Below, in pieces: positions 24,180 through 33,379 of a DNA stretch of 36,974 nt. Position 1 is the stretch's first letter, and each line of letters opens with the position of its first letter. The stretch is taken from positions 1-36,974 of the forward strand of contig NZ_JAMXLY010000034.1 of assembly GCF_024054555.1 (NCBI RefSeq), read 5' to 3'. Made by a program: the position numbers and the translations under genes. This DNA comes from Segatella cerevisiae. GTDB taxonomy: Bacteria > Bacteroidota > Bacteroidia > Bacteroidales > Bacteroidaceae. Below the pieces are notes generated by a model. That model saw nothing but the letters and a program-made list of their open reading frames with translations. It was not told the DNA's origin and did not search any database.

Positions 24180-26780
24180 TCAAAATTTTAAAGTATAACT
24201 TATGGAAGGTATGATAGGAACATAACCACGGCATCGTGCCTGAATTTTTCCTTCATCATCTCTTCTCAACTTTACATACATGGTATTCAGGTGGCAATAA
24301 GCATTGTAGATACTCAGATTCCAGATACCTATGTATCCTTTATGTGTCCGATGGGTAAAATTAAATCCTATATCAAGCCGATGGTAGGCAGGTACGTTAT
24401 AGTTATTAGGTTTGCCATAGATATATCCTGCATCTTCGTGTGAATCATCACCAGGAATATCGGGAAGATTCACATATTGTGACGGAAGAGTAATCCGGTT
24501 GCCCGAATGATATTGCCATGAAGCATACATCGAAGTTTGGGGACTAATATTCCACCTGCCCGTCAGATATATTTTATGTCTGTTATCAAATTTGTCATTA
24601 AACCAGTATCTGCCTATTTCGTTAAAAAAGCGTTTGCTCCAGGAAAGTGTATAGGATGCTGAAAGCATGAATCGGGCATTGGAATATCTTGCATCCGTTT
24701 CCATTCCATACGATTTACCTTCTCCATCCATCACATCCTTCTCCCACCTGTCTGCTGCAGGCTGAAGTCCCATCCAGTCCCTGTACTGTAATTGATGATA
24801 GGTCCTCTTGAAGAACCCTTCCAAAGTAAACAAAAACTCACTATTCGGTTGGAAATATACCCCTCCGGCAGTTTGTCTGGAGTACATCGGTTTGATATTT
24901 TCCGTGATCGGTACCCAGTAGTCTGTAGGCATATCCAAATAAGTACTTGCTATTCGATGTACGTATTGGGACATCATCGTATAGGAAAATTTGAATGCCA
25001 TATTATCATTTAATTGATATTTTACAGCAATTCGCGGGTCAAGATCATAATAATGGCGCCCACGGACCATAAATAGCGAACTCCTTGCGCCGACGTTCGC
25101 GCTCAATGCCGGTAACAAGTGCATTTCGTCTTCGGCATAGAAAGCTATTTCACACGATTTGATTTGGCTGGAAGAGGCGATCAAGGTCGTATCAACAGCA
25201 TTGTCTCCATAATAAAAGGCTTGCATGTTAGTCTGAGGATGAAAAGAATGAAGCGTATAGTCCGCCCCGAATTTCAAATGATGAAAGTTGTCTGGGTGCC
25301 AGTCGAAATCAGTTTTTAAGCCAATATCATAAAGTCTTGATTTATTGTATTGCAAGTCCATGCTCGTTCGATGGTTAATGTCATCCTGTGTATAATATTC
25401 CTCATCACCATAGCCGTTGGTACTTTTGCTTTGGGTATATATGGCCGAAATATCACCCGATAGCCGTTTGGAAAATCGATTGCTAAAGTTGAGTGTAGCA
25501 TTCATATTACCCCATTTGAAATCATTGTTGACATCAGATGTATAAGTCACGTAATAGTTATCATCAATATCCTTATCCCGTATTTTATAATGGTCATGAC
25601 CGGAGTAAAAACTCAACCATATCAAACTATGGTCATTGAGATGATGTGTGATTTTCGCATTGAAATCATAGAAAAGATACCCTATCTTATATTTATCGTC
25701 TTTCCCTTTATTGACAATCGTGAATATGGGAGTCGAAATCAAATCCAACCAACTTCGGCGAAGTGCAACATTATAAGAAGTAGAGCCTTTCACAATCGGA
25801 CCTTCTAACTGCATTCTCCCATCAAGGAGACCCATGGAAAAAGTTCCTTTAGTCTTCTCTAAATCTCCTTCTCGGGTGCGTATATCTGTTACAGAAGATA
25901 CTCTCCCACCATAACGTGCGGGAAATCCACTTTTATAGAAGTCAACGTTCTTGATAATATCAGAATTGAAAGAAGAAAAGAGACCCAAAGAATGATTGAT
26001 GTTATACAGAGGTGAATTGTCCAGGAGAAAAAGATTCTCATCATTTTCCCCACCATGAACATAAAGTCCAGAGGCTCCCTCTACTCCACTTGCAACGCCA
26101 GATGACTGCTGAAGAACTTTCACGATATCGGGAGAACTGAGGAGGGCAAATTCGGTATTAATATCAGACGCAGTCATTGTCCGCTTTCCTGTCTGTGTCG
26201 ATAGGAGTGGTGACCGTGCATCTGCATTCACTACAATTTCCTTGATCGTCATGCCATATTCATTGAGGACGATGCTTTTCGACAAATCTTTATGAATATT
26301 CAGATGCAAGTATATGTCCTTATATGCCACGTATGATATACGGATATTATGTTTCCCTTCTGTCAAAGGCATATAAAAATATCCATGTTCGTTAGTCAAT
26401 ATCCCTTGCCGTGTATCAATGTCAAATAAGGAGGCGTTAATGATTGGCTCTTTATCCGGTGTCATAACAGACCCGGATAAAGTAAAGACAGCGGTCTTCT
26501 TTTTCTTTTTTGAAGGCATGACTTTCAAAATAACATTTCTTCCTGTTATCGTCCAAGTTATTCCTGTGTCACCAAAGAGCATATTCAGTGAGGTTTTTAG
26601 TGACTCCTTGTTTAAAGGATTCCCATGATATGTCTTGTTGACATTCACTTCTGAACTGTATACAAAGTTGATGTTGTATTGCCGATGAAGCCAACTCATC
26701 ATTTGCGATAAAGTAACGGCCTGTGCGTCAATAAGTAAAGGAGAAAGAAGAAAGAAAAACAGAAAGAGTATTTTCTTCAT
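24180..26780 (-). CDS. TonB-dependent outer-membrane receptor with STN signalling domain
   Basis: 866 residues. A signal peptide (1-20) is followed by an STN (secretin/TonB N-terminal) domain at about 22-90 ('LSQMMSWLHRQYNINFVYSS'), which contacts the anti-sigma factor. Next come a carboxypeptidase-regulatory-like beta domain at about 100-175 ('GSVMTPDKEPIINASLFDID'), a plug at about 200-320 ('SSPDIVKVLQQSSGVASGVE', 'SGFPARYGGRVSSVTDIRT') and a 22-strand-type barrel ending 'PIISPSISYTLKF'-like with a C-terminal Phe. The gene begins inside the stop codon of the original FecR-like gene (ATGA). An IS4-family element now separates it from its sigma/anti-sigma genes. The substrate is unknown; no SusD is present. 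Confidence 0.9.
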   Translation of the reverse strand: MKKILFLFFFLLSPLLIDAQAVTLSQMMSWLHRQYNINFVYSSEVNVNKTYHGNPLNKESLKTSLNMLFGDTGITWTITGRNVILKVMPSKKKKKTAVFTLSGSVMTPDKEPIINASLFDIDTRQGILTNEHGYFYMPLTEGKHNIRISYVAYKDIYLHLNIHKDLSKSIVLNEYGMTIKEIVVNADARSPLLSTQTGKRTMTASDINTEFALLSSPDIVKVLQQSSGVASGVEGASGLYVHGGENDENLFLLDNSPLYNINHSLGLFSSFNSDIIKNVDFYKSGFPARYGGRVSSVTDIRTREGDLEKTKGTFSMGLLDGRMQLEGPIVKGSTSYNVALRRSWLDLISTPIFTIVNKGKDDKYKIGYLFYDFNAKITHHLNDHSLIWLSFYSGHDHYKIRDKDIDDNYYVTYTSDVNNDFKWGNMNATLNFSNRFSKRLSGDISAIYTQSKSTNGYGDEEYYTQDDINHRTSMDLQYNKSRLYDIGLKTDFDWHPDNFHHLKFGADYTLHSFHPQTNMQAFYYGDNAVDTTLIASSSQIKSCEIAFYAEDEMHLLPALSANVGARSSLFMVRGRHYYDLDPRIAVKYQLNDNMAFKFSYTMMSQYVHRIASTYLDMPTDYWVPITENIKPMYSRQTAGGVYFQPNSEFLFTLEGFFKRTYHQLQYRDWMGLQPAADRWEKDVMDGEGKSYGMETDARYSNARFMLSASYTLSWSKRFFNEIGRYWFNDKFDNRHKIYLTGRWNISPQTSMYASWQYHSGNRITLPSQYVNLPDIPGDDSHEDAGYIYGKPNNYNVPAYHRLDIGFNFTHRTHKGYIGIWNLSIYNAYCHLNTMYVKLRRDDEGKIQARCRGYVPIIPSISYTLKF

Positions 26781-26812
26781 CGTTTCCTGATTGTGATTTT
26801 AATGTTCAACGT

Positions 26813-28137
26813 CACTACTGTCCCGTAAAAAAGGACTAAGCGTTCTTTGAAATTATTGAAATATAGCCTTTTACGACCAGTTTTTGGAGTCAACGGACTT
26901 GATTTCGTAACTTTGCATTTATATAAATATGAATGCATATGTTCCAAGCCAAGTTCATTTTCTCTCAGTTGATTACATTCATGGACAGGAATCACTTCAA
27001 CTATCTTGCATGCAAGTACAGTGGAGACAAATACGTCAAGCACTTCACTTGTTGGAATCAACTTCTGACCCTTATGTTCGGGCAACTCAGCAACAGAGAA
27101 AGTCTCCGTGATTTGATAGTTGCTTTGGAAGCTCATCGGTCCAAGTGCTATCATTTGGGACTAGGACGTAAGCCAATAGCCAGGACTACACTGGCAAAGG
27201 CTAATCAGGAGCGTGACTATCGCATATTCGAGGACTTTGCATTCTACATGATGGAGCAGGCAAGAAAGAAGAGAATTGCAGATATCTTCAAACTTGGCGG
27301 CAACGTCTATGCATTTGATTCGACCACCATACCTCTTTGCCTGTCAGTCTTCTGGTGGGCCAAGTTCCGCAAGCGGAAGGGAGGCGTGAAAGTCCATTTC
27401 CTGTATGACTTGGAAACATCTGTTCCTGCATACTATCATATCACGACAGCATCTGTACATGATTCCCGGGCAATGAAGGAGATTCCCTATGAGCCAGGCT
27501 CTTACTACGTATTTGATCGTGGCTACAATGCATTTAAAGAGCTCCACAATATCCACCTGCTGAAGTCTTTTTTCGTTGTTCGGGCCAAGAAGAACCTGCA
27601 GTACAAATGCATTAAATGGAGACGCAGACTCCCCAGGAATGTCCTTACTGATGCAGAGATACAACTCTCTAAGGTGGGCTCACAGAAGAAGTATCCTGAG
27701 AAACTCAGGCTCGTCCGGTTTCATGATGAAGAGCAGGACAGAGACTTTGTTTTTCTTTCGAATGCCTTCCATCTCACTTCCTTTGAAGTTGCCAATCTCT
27801 ATAAGAACAGATGGCAGATAGAGCTTTTCCATAAATGGTTGAAGCAGCATCTGAAGATCAAAAAGTTCTGGGGTGTTACGGAGAATGCCGTCAGGATTCA
27901 AATCAGTGCTGCAATCATTGCCTACTGTCTTGTGGCCATTGTCCAGCATGACATGCATCTGGAACGTTCAACCTATGAAATCCTGCAGATCCTAAGCATC
28001 TCATTAACAGATAAGACTCTACTCAGAGAGCTGTTCGAAAAGACTAATTTCAACGATGTCAAAGAACAATTAGATTCCCTCATACCGGGGTTATTTGATT
28101 AATATTTATTCGTCCCGATTTTAACGGGACACTAATG
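26813..28137 (+). mobile_element. Complete IS4-family element inserted at the fecR-receptor junction
   Basis: 1325 bp. The ends share CA(C/T)TA(C/G)TGTCCCGT (left 26813, right complement at 28137). They are flanked by a perfect 9-bp target duplication GTTCAACGT at 26804-26812 and 28138-28146. It carries one transposase gene on the plus strand, opposite to the interrupted operon. Confidence 0.92.
26933..28102 (+). CDS. IS4-family transposase (intact)
   Basis: 389 residues. The N-terminal DUF4372-like helical domain ('HFNYLACKYSGDKYVKHFTCWNQLLTLMFGQLS' region) precedes the DDE core. First Asp is in 'VYAFDSTTIPLC', second in 'YYVFDRGYNAF', and Glu in the Y-x2-R-x3-E-x6-K motif 'YKNRWQIELFHKWLKQHL'. 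The frame is complete, so the element is probably active. The start may be 26933 or the ATG at 26939. It is a different subgroup from the IS4-type element at 10912-12597. Confidence 0.93.
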   Translation: MHMFQAKFIFSQLITFMDRNHFNYLACKYSGDKYVKHFTCWNQLLTLMFGQLSNRESLRDLIVALEAHRSKCYHLGLGRKPIARTTLAKANQERDYRIFEDFAFYMMEQARKKRIADIFKLGGNVYAFDSTTIPLCLSVFWWAKFRKRKGGVKVHFLYDLETSVPAYYHITTASVHDSRAMKEIPYEPGSYYVFDRGYNAFKELHNIHLLKSFFVVRAKKNLQYKCIKWRRRLPRNVLTDAEIQLSKVGSQKKYPEKLRLVRFHDEEQDRDFVFLSNAFHLTSFEVANLYKNRWQIELFHKWLKQHLKIKKFWGVTENAVRIQISAAIIAYCLVAIVQHDMHLERSTYEILQILSISLTDKTLLRELFEKTNFNDVKEQLDSLIPGLFD

Positions 28138-28641
28138 GTTCAACGTATTTTCGAGAACGGTTATCGCCTCACTCAAGTTTGACACTTCAATGGTTCCGGA
28201 AATTTCCTTTGTGGAATCACTTGACAATAACACGGCATTGTATTTCTTTCCAACTTCTTCGAGAGCATATGTCACTGGTGTATGGTCAAAATGGAAAGAT
28301 GCTGTCTGCAAGGTATCTACTGCATGATTTTTCTTGTTAGTACTGTCCATTTGTATTTGTGTTGGCCTTTTTACAGGTCGATTTTGTTTATAGAATCCTT
28401 TGGTCGCAGCGAACACCACTGTTGCTACGACAAGGATGGCTGCAGCTATTTTTAAGGGAGTACTAAAAAACGATCTGCTTTTATACCCGGTAATTTTACA
28501 AAAGCGACGGTACGCTTTCTTTTTATTCAGTCGCCCTTTACGGTAATGCCTGATGACGAACATCAAACTTTCATCTATTTTATTATTCATATTCCAAATA
28601 TTATTATCTTTATTGGAAAGATCTTACCTTATTAGAAAAAC

Positions 28642-29139
28642 TTATAGAAAAAAGAAGAAAACATAGATTTCAGTAGCTTTCCCCCTGAGTACCTTATAAG
28701 CTTTTCCGATCTGTGCTTCGACGGTCTTCACGGAAAGTCCAAGTTCCTCTGCTATCTCTTGGTATTTCATACCGTCACGCTTGCTCATTAGAAAAACAAG
28801 GCGGCATTTCTGTGGTAAACTTTCCACTGCTGTCCACAACCTGCTTTCTCGAGCAAGTTCTTCACGATCCGCTTCATTGTCGTACACCATATCCGGGATG
28901 TCATGGTTGATCTGAACCGTATTTTTCTTATGAAGATAATTGAGGCAGTTATTTTTTACAGCTTGAAAGAAATAGGACTCAGTATTGGTAATCTGCCCGC
29001 CCTGCTGCTCCAATTCATAAGCCTTCGTCATCACTTCCATGACAACGTCCTCAGCGATATCTATGCTTGAAACATAATGAGTGGCATACAGGCAGAGCCT
29101 ATCATAAAGAGTATCGAATAGCATCTTATAATCTGTCAT
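28642..29139 (-). CDS. ECF sigma factor (FecI/SigW-like)
   Basis: About 165 residues. Region 2 is 'FDTLYDRLCLYATHYVSSIDIAEDVVMEVMTKAYE' and region 4 is 'LPQKCRLVFLMSKRDGMKYQEIAEELGLSVKTVEAQIGKAYKVLR', both clear. The ATG at 29139 is preceded directly by a GTG in frame (29142). The FecR-like gene follows 51 bases downstream. Together with the STN-bearing receptor, this forms a cell-surface signalling set in which ligand binding outside frees the sigma factor to transcribe the receptor operon. The IS4-family insertion now breaks the operon after the anti-sigma gene. Confidence 0.93.
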   Translation of the reverse strand: MTDYKMLFDTLYDRLCLYATHYVSSIDIAEDVVMEVMTKAYELEQQGGQITNTESYFFQAVKNNCLNYLHKKNTVQINHDIPDMVYDNEADREELARESRLWTAVESLPQKCRLVFLMSKRDGMKYQEIAEELGLSVKTVEAQIGKAYKVLRGKATEIYVFFFFL

Positions 29140-30175
29140 CACGTACGTTTATTTTCTAAATTAAAGACAGAGAAAAACAAAAAGCCCCTATATAAGGATT
29201 TACAAAATGGCTTGTTTTAACTTTCATTTTGATTTTCTACTTCATTCATCATACAATACAGTAATTTCTTTCACCTCATCTTTCCCATGCATCTTATGGA
29301 ATATGTCTGTGGCATTTCTCCTTTGTTTAAATGATTTAAGAAAGCAGAGATTAAATTGAAAATAGTTTATGATTCTTGGCTAAATCCAGATATAATAATG
29401 TAGTTACAAGACGATGCGCATTATTATTTGCTGAAAGCCTGACAATTCTTGAGAGGACTATACTCTAAGAATTTCTCCCTATAAAGTCCTCCGTCCTTTT
29501 TTATATATAGTTCAATGCAGTGTTGAATCCTATTAGCCAACGATGAAATAAATGACTTTTAATATGATGATAGGGCCTGCATTAAATGAATCTTTCCCCT
29601 CTCTCAAATTTTTCATGCATATTCCAATAGTGATGAGATCTAATTTATCAAATTTTCCTAGAGTTAAACTTGTATATTTTTAGATACATCTATCAATGAA
29701 AATATTGTTCCAGAACATTTGATGTATAATAATTGCTTTAAGGATAACGAAATTTGCCCTACAAAGGTATCGATAATTGTTTGTAAAGAAGTGATATAAT
29801 GACATTTTTTCCGTTTTTCAACAGTTCTCTAAAGATGTTAACAGTTCCGTCATCTGGTGTAATTAAGAGATTGTACGAGAGTTTTCTATCAATTACAGTT
29901 TTAAGAGCATATACAACCCCTGATTAGCTATATTTTCTATTCTGTTTATTAATATTTTTATATAAGTACTTGCATATATCAAATATTTTTACGTAATTTG
30001 TGCCTTACATTTCTCGTTTAGAAATTCTTCTGATCACATAGATTCGGATAGACATGTTCTGGAATCTCATTTTCAAGAATAGTTTCGTTGGATAATTCAT
30101 TAGGGAAAGAATTGGTACGGCAGTGAAAAACTAAATGAGTTTAACTCTATACAAAATATTAACTAAAGAATTGAA
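29140..30175. other. Large gene-free stretch (about 1 kb)
   Basis: AT-rich, no credible coding frame on either strand. It holds a terminator-like hairpin at 29453-29502 on the plus strand and a minus-strand TACCTTTG (29762-29769), which could start a long leader toward the sigma factor gene. A small RNA is possible. Confidence 0.5.
29453..29502 (+). terminator. Orphan rho-independent terminator
   Basis: GAGGACT (29453-29459) pairs with AGTCCTC (29485-29491), and six T follow at 29497-29502. No plus-strand gene lies upstream within 1.3 kb. Confidence 0.5.
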
Positions 30176-30802
30176 ATGATGAAAAGATTATTATTATTGT
30201 TAGTAGTATCATTGTTTTTCATTGGCATAAAAGCCCAGGAAGCAAGATTTGGTCTTTCCGCTGGTATGAACATCAGTAGTCCGAGCGATTTAAATTCGAA
30301 GACAGGGTTTCACGCCGGTGTAAAAGGCGAATATTCCTTCAGTGACAACCTGTATGTTGGATCAGGGCTCATGCTTACCTCCAAAGGATGGAAATCAGAC
30401 ACCTATTACGATGCATCGACAAAACAAAGTACGACTTGGAAGGCTACTCCGTATTACATCGAGATGCCGATCCATCTGGGTTACAAGACGGCTGTGGGAG
30501 AGAATATCAAGCTATTTGGCGAGGCAGGTCCTTACTTTGATCTTGGAGTATTCGGTAAAAGTTCCTATACGGTAGAAAAAGACAATAAAATGACCACAAA
30601 CAAAACAAATAATCTGTTCAAAGATAACCAGCAGGAACGCTTCGACTGTGGATTAGGTGCGAGCATCGGGGTAGAGTTCTATCAGCACTATCAACTTTCT
30701 CTTGGATATGATTGGGGATTGAAAAAAATCTACAAGAAAAACGCAAGCAATTTGGACAGTAAGAACCGCGTATTCGAGGTATCTCTTGCCTATATGTTCT
30801 GA
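30176..30802 (+). CDS. Outer-membrane beta-barrel protein, PorT-like
   Basis: 208 residues with a signal peptide ('MMKRLLLLLVVSLFFIGIKA', cut before QEA). The barrel strands include 'FGLSAGMNISSPSDL', 'GFHAGVKGEYSFSDNLYVGSGLMLTSKG', 'YYIEMPIHLGYKTAVGENIKLFGEAG' and the end 'VFEVSLAYMF'. It belongs to the same broad OMP_b-brl_2 family as the gene at 22530-23210 but is not a close copy. The first two codons are both ATG. It stands alone on the plus strand with long non-coding flanks; no canonical TAnnTTTG box was found just upstream. Confidence 0.87.
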   Translation: MMKRLLLLLVVSLFFIGIKAQEARFGLSAGMNISSPSDLNSKTGFHAGVKGEYSFSDNLYVGSGLMLTSKGWKSDTYYDASTKQSTTWKATPYYIEMPIHLGYKTAVGENIKLFGEAGPYFDLGVFGKSSYTVEKDNKMTTNKTNNLFKDNQQERFDCGLGASIGVEFYQHYQLSLGYDWGLKKIYKKNASNLDSKNRVFEVSLAYMF

Positions 30803-31174
30803 TAAAGCATTGAAAGCATTAGAGATAAGAACTCTGTTTCTGTTCAATACTTTGTTCCATGAGTACTACCCTTCTTTGGCCCTTATCTCATGCAGGCAGT
30901 GGTAGGCGTACCTTCCGGATTTTCGCAAACTTAAAACTTGACGGTTCACAGAAAAAATACTCTTAATTCAGATTCCATGGAGATGATGCAGATCAACGTA
31001 ATTTTCATGGAATCTGTCATTATATCTGTTTCTCCTGCTAATTATAACGGTTATTTTGAGGGAGAATCAAATGTGACTTTCTTTTAAATTAAACTGGTAT
31101 CTGATTGACTTATGTAAGACCGATAGTTTCAGTCAACTCCAATCTCTTATTGATGAAAAAATACAGGGTCAGTT
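30803..31174. other. Gene-free stretch between convergent genes
   Basis: About 370 bases between the beta-barrel gene and the 3' end of the WYL gene. I see neither a clear terminator nor coding pattern. Confidence 0.5.
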
Positions 31175-32125
31175 TCAATCGTTCTTATAATAATTAAATA
31201 TATTTTCTGAAAGTCTTTTCATTTCCTGTCTTACACTTTCGGGTTCCAATACTTCCGCAAAATCTGTCTGCGACAACAGTGCCTGATAGAAGTCGAACGT
31301 TGGGCGGACATGGAGTTCGAAAGTGACAGAATCGCTGTCTTGGGTAAGGACTTTCTGAGATTCATGAAGTGGCAGACTCTTGAGGTAGTCGCAGTGAGGA
31401 TACCACGCTTTGAGGACAATCCGCTCTATCGGGATCTTCTTGTCAGTGATGATGCCGTAGCAACCTTCAAAGTACTTGTTGATGTCAAAGTCCGCCTTCA
31501 TCTTGAATTCCCGATTCGTTAATTCAGCATCATTGACCCGATCAAGCGCATAAAGGAGGTACACATCTGATAGATCCGTACCTTTGTCCTTGTTTTTATC
31601 GGAATAATAAGGACTTCGTGCCAGGACATACCAGCGACGTTTAATGACTTTTAAGTAATACGGCTCTATATCAAAATCAGTTTCAGTGCTTTTTCCGAAT
31701 CCTTGATAAGATATATTGAGAACTTTACCTTCTCGCATGGCCTGAGTCATTAGCATCAACCATCGGTGTCCTGAGGGGATGTCTTCAAAAAGGATTCTGC
31801 CTTCGAGTTTTTCATCGGCACGGATTTGATTCAGAGTGGCATAAGTCTCTATGAACCAAGTGCGAAGTTTGTCTCCCTTCAGTTTTTCGGCATTGACGAT
31901 GTAATATTTATAACCGTCCTTCTTGTCACATTCGATGCAGATGCCGAACATATCCTGAATGGCAGTAATATGGTTGTGAAATGTTCTGAGCGCTATATCG
32001 TCGTCACTGCCGTAACTCAGTCCGCTCACTTTCCAGAGTTCGTTGACCTGTTTGAATGTTATCCTTTTATATCTTTGGATCACATCAATCAACCAGATAT
32101 ACCGTGCAAAAAGGTTAGATGCCAT
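31175..32125 (-). CDS. WYL-domain transcriptional regulator
   Basis: 316 residues. The N-terminal winged-helix region ('RYIWLIDVIQRYKRITFKQVNELW', 'ALRTFHNHITAIQDMFGI') is followed by a WYL domain with 'VLNISYQGFGKSTETDFDIEPYYLKVIKRRWYVLARS' and 'LYALDRV', then a C-terminal extension (WCX-like, 'DFDINKYFEGCYGI' to the end). WYL proteins sense nucleotides or DNA ends and often control defence or DNA-damage genes. The gene lies 163 bases downstream of the two-Asp-box gene on the same strand; the two may share a transcript. Confidence 0.92.
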   Translation of the reverse strand: MASNLFARYIWLIDVIQRYKRITFKQVNELWKVSGLSYGSDDDIALRTFHNHITAIQDMFGICIECDKKDGYKYYIVNAEKLKGDKLRTWFIETYATLNQIRADEKLEGRILFEDIPSGHRWLMLMTQAMREGKVLNISYQGFGKSTETDFDIEPYYLKVIKRRWYVLARSPYYSDKNKDKGTDLSDVYLLYALDRVNDAELTNREFKMKADFDINKYFEGCYGIITDKKIPIERIVLKAWYPHCDYLKSLPLHESQKVLTQDSDSVTFELHVRPTFDFYQALLSQTDFAEVLEPESVRQEMKRLSENIFNYYKND

Positions 32126-32174
32126 ATATTCATACTTAAAATCCTATTATAATAACTCCCTTTAGGTCCATTTA

Positions 32175-32237
32175 TTGTTTCTCCGACTCTATTATTGGAA
32201 TATTTGAAAATAAACTTCTAAAAAGCCGGAGAAACAA
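32175..32237. repeat. 11-bp inverted repeat in the WYL / Asp-box intergenic region
   Basis: TTGTTTCTCCG at 32175-32185 and its exact complement at 32227-32237, with 41 bases between. Possible operator or transcript-end structure. Confidence 0.6.
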
Positions 32238-32288
32238 GCGTTTCAATTCTTGAAGTCGAAGTCTTGATTGACGGCCACGACTTCCTGC

Positions 32289-32525
32289 TTACCTCTTTCG
32301 TAAAAACCAGTTGTGTCCTCCATCAGTAGCATAGAACAGACCTTTGCTCGTCGTCCCAAGGATTTCTTTACCATTTTCCAAGAGATCACTGAACTGCCCC
32401 ACATTCGAATTTCCGTTGAAACGCGTAAACCAATTATGTCCGGAATCAGTAGAGTACTCTAACTTTGAGGAATCGCTTGGACAAATACGAATCAATTCTT
32501 TACCTCGACTAATCATTGTTGCCAT
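32289..32525 (-). CDS. 78-residue protein with two Asp-box (BNR) motifs
   Basis: A small protein containing two Asp-box repeats, 'YSTDSGHNWFTRF' near residue 25 and 'YATDGGHNWFLRK' at the C-terminus (pattern S/A-x-D-x-G-x-x-W). These motifs normally occur as turns in the six or seven blades of sialidase-type propellers, so a two-motif protein cannot make a propeller alone. It has no signal peptide. A promoter box (TACCTTTG) lies about 75 bases upstream. It may be an oligomerising mini-protein or the remnant of a larger gene. Function unknown. Confidence 0.65.
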   Translation of the reverse strand: MATMISRGKELIRICPSDSSKLEYSTDSGHNWFTRFNGNSNVGQFSDLLENGKEILGTTSKGLFYATDGGHNWFLRKR

Positions 32526-32953
32526 AATATTGTATTTTAAATATTAAAACATTGCCTCCGACTGACGAGCTTCGGCATCTCCGGGATTCAAATCCGTTGC
32601 AAAGGTAAAAACAGGGGTGTGCCAAATTGCTGCATAGGAAAAAGAAAAGTACTAATCACTTAAAATGAGTTAGGATTCAGAGGGCGTATGATTGGATTTA
32701 ATGCTCCATCCCTAAAATACACCTTTTGCCTCCAAACTTAATGTCAGTGTAACTCGACATTGCAGTAAAGATAATTTCTTAGTCAAATTACCCTCTAATG
32801 TAAGTGTCCGCTATATTCTTGCTAATGCTTTTCGTGGATTAAGTTGAGGCTTAAATTCAATCTTAAGGTAAATGTGACTTCATGGCTTATACTGCCAAGG
32901 CCAAATATGGATTTACGGGTTGATTACTTGAAAAAATCACGAAAACTGTTGTA
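32526..32953. other. Gene-free stretch upstream of the Asp-box gene
   Basis: About 430 bases. It contains the promoter box at 32600-32607 (minus strand). The rest reads like decayed sequence leading to the GrpB fragment. Confidence 0.45.
32600..32607 (-). promoter_or_regulatory. Putative -7 box of the Asp-box gene
   Basis: TACCTTTG on the minus strand matches TAnnTTTG. The nearest TTTG lies only 15 bases upstream, a short spacing. Confidence 0.5.
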
Positions 32954-33139
32954 TTGTATTTTCGTGACTACATGAATGACAATCCATCAATAGCCAAAGA
33001 GTGTGAGAAACCGAAACTCTCTCTTGGGAAACCGTATGAGCATGATAGAGATGGATATACTAATGCTAAAACTGAATTCATAAAAACTTATACCAATTTA
33101 GCTAAGCAAGTCTATTTAGGGAGATACGATAACCGCTAA
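32954..33139 (+). pseudogene. C-terminal fragment of a GrpB-family protein
   Basis: The 61-codon frame reads 'LYFRDYMNDNPSIAKECEKP', then 'LSLGKPYEHDRDGYTNAKTE' and 'FIKTYTNLAKQVY'. This is the C-terminal block of the GrpB/UPF0157 nucleotidyltransferase-like family (usual form 'LxFRDYLxxHPxxAxEYxxLKxxLAxxYxxDRxAYxxAKxxFI'). The N-terminal two thirds are absent and a stop lies 33 bases upstream in frame. No start codon other than TTG is available. It is a gene remnant. Confidence 0.75.
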
Positions 33140-33174
33140 AAAATTAGCATAGTATGAAATTTGGAAAGGGACAG

Positions 33175-33290
33175 ATCAAGAACAAACCGAAAACAAATCC
33201 GTTCCCCGCCTATCCCTCTCTGTTCCTAATTGCGGTTTTTAACTCAAAAAACATTTGAAATTCTGTTGACGTAGGTGAACAAGGTGACTC
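33175..33290. repeat. Decayed copy of the origin-like region at 34548-34757
   Basis: 33175-33206 matches 34548-34579 in 31 of 32 positions. Further on, CTGTTGACGTAGGTGAACAA (from about 33261) corresponds to the first units of the 23-bp array, without the repetition. Confidence 0.75.
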
Positions 33291-33379
33291 ATCTAAAAAT
33301 CAATAGATACTGTAATTTTATAAAATATTTTACATATTGAAGAGTCAAATATTTCTATCTGTATCCCCGTTATAAAAAC

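Larger units (their letters stand above)
26777..28590 (-). pseudogene. FecR-like anti-sigma factor (DUF4974 end), 3' end displaced by an IS4-family element
   Basis: The intact part (28590 to 28138, 151 codons) has a short cytoplasmic N-terminus ('NNKIDESLMFVIRHYRKGRLNKKKAYRRF'), one membrane helix at about 46-66 ('LKIAAAILVVATVVFAATKG') and a DUF4974-type domain ('FHFDHTPVTYALEEVGKKYNAVLLSSDSTK' region). The central FecR domain of classical members is missing, so this is a compact form. The IS adds one foreign residue (His) and a stop. Beyond the IS, after the duplicated ACGTTGAAC, the frame continues 'IKITIRKR' and ends at 26777 overlapping the receptor ATG. The original protein had 159 residues; the present one lacks eight and may still work. 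Confidence 0.85.

Noticed and set aside
32578..32605. tRNA-like sequence (GGATTCAAATCC)
   Set aside because: It resembles a T-loop, but the flanking bases do not form a T stem and no acceptor, D or anticodon arms can be found.
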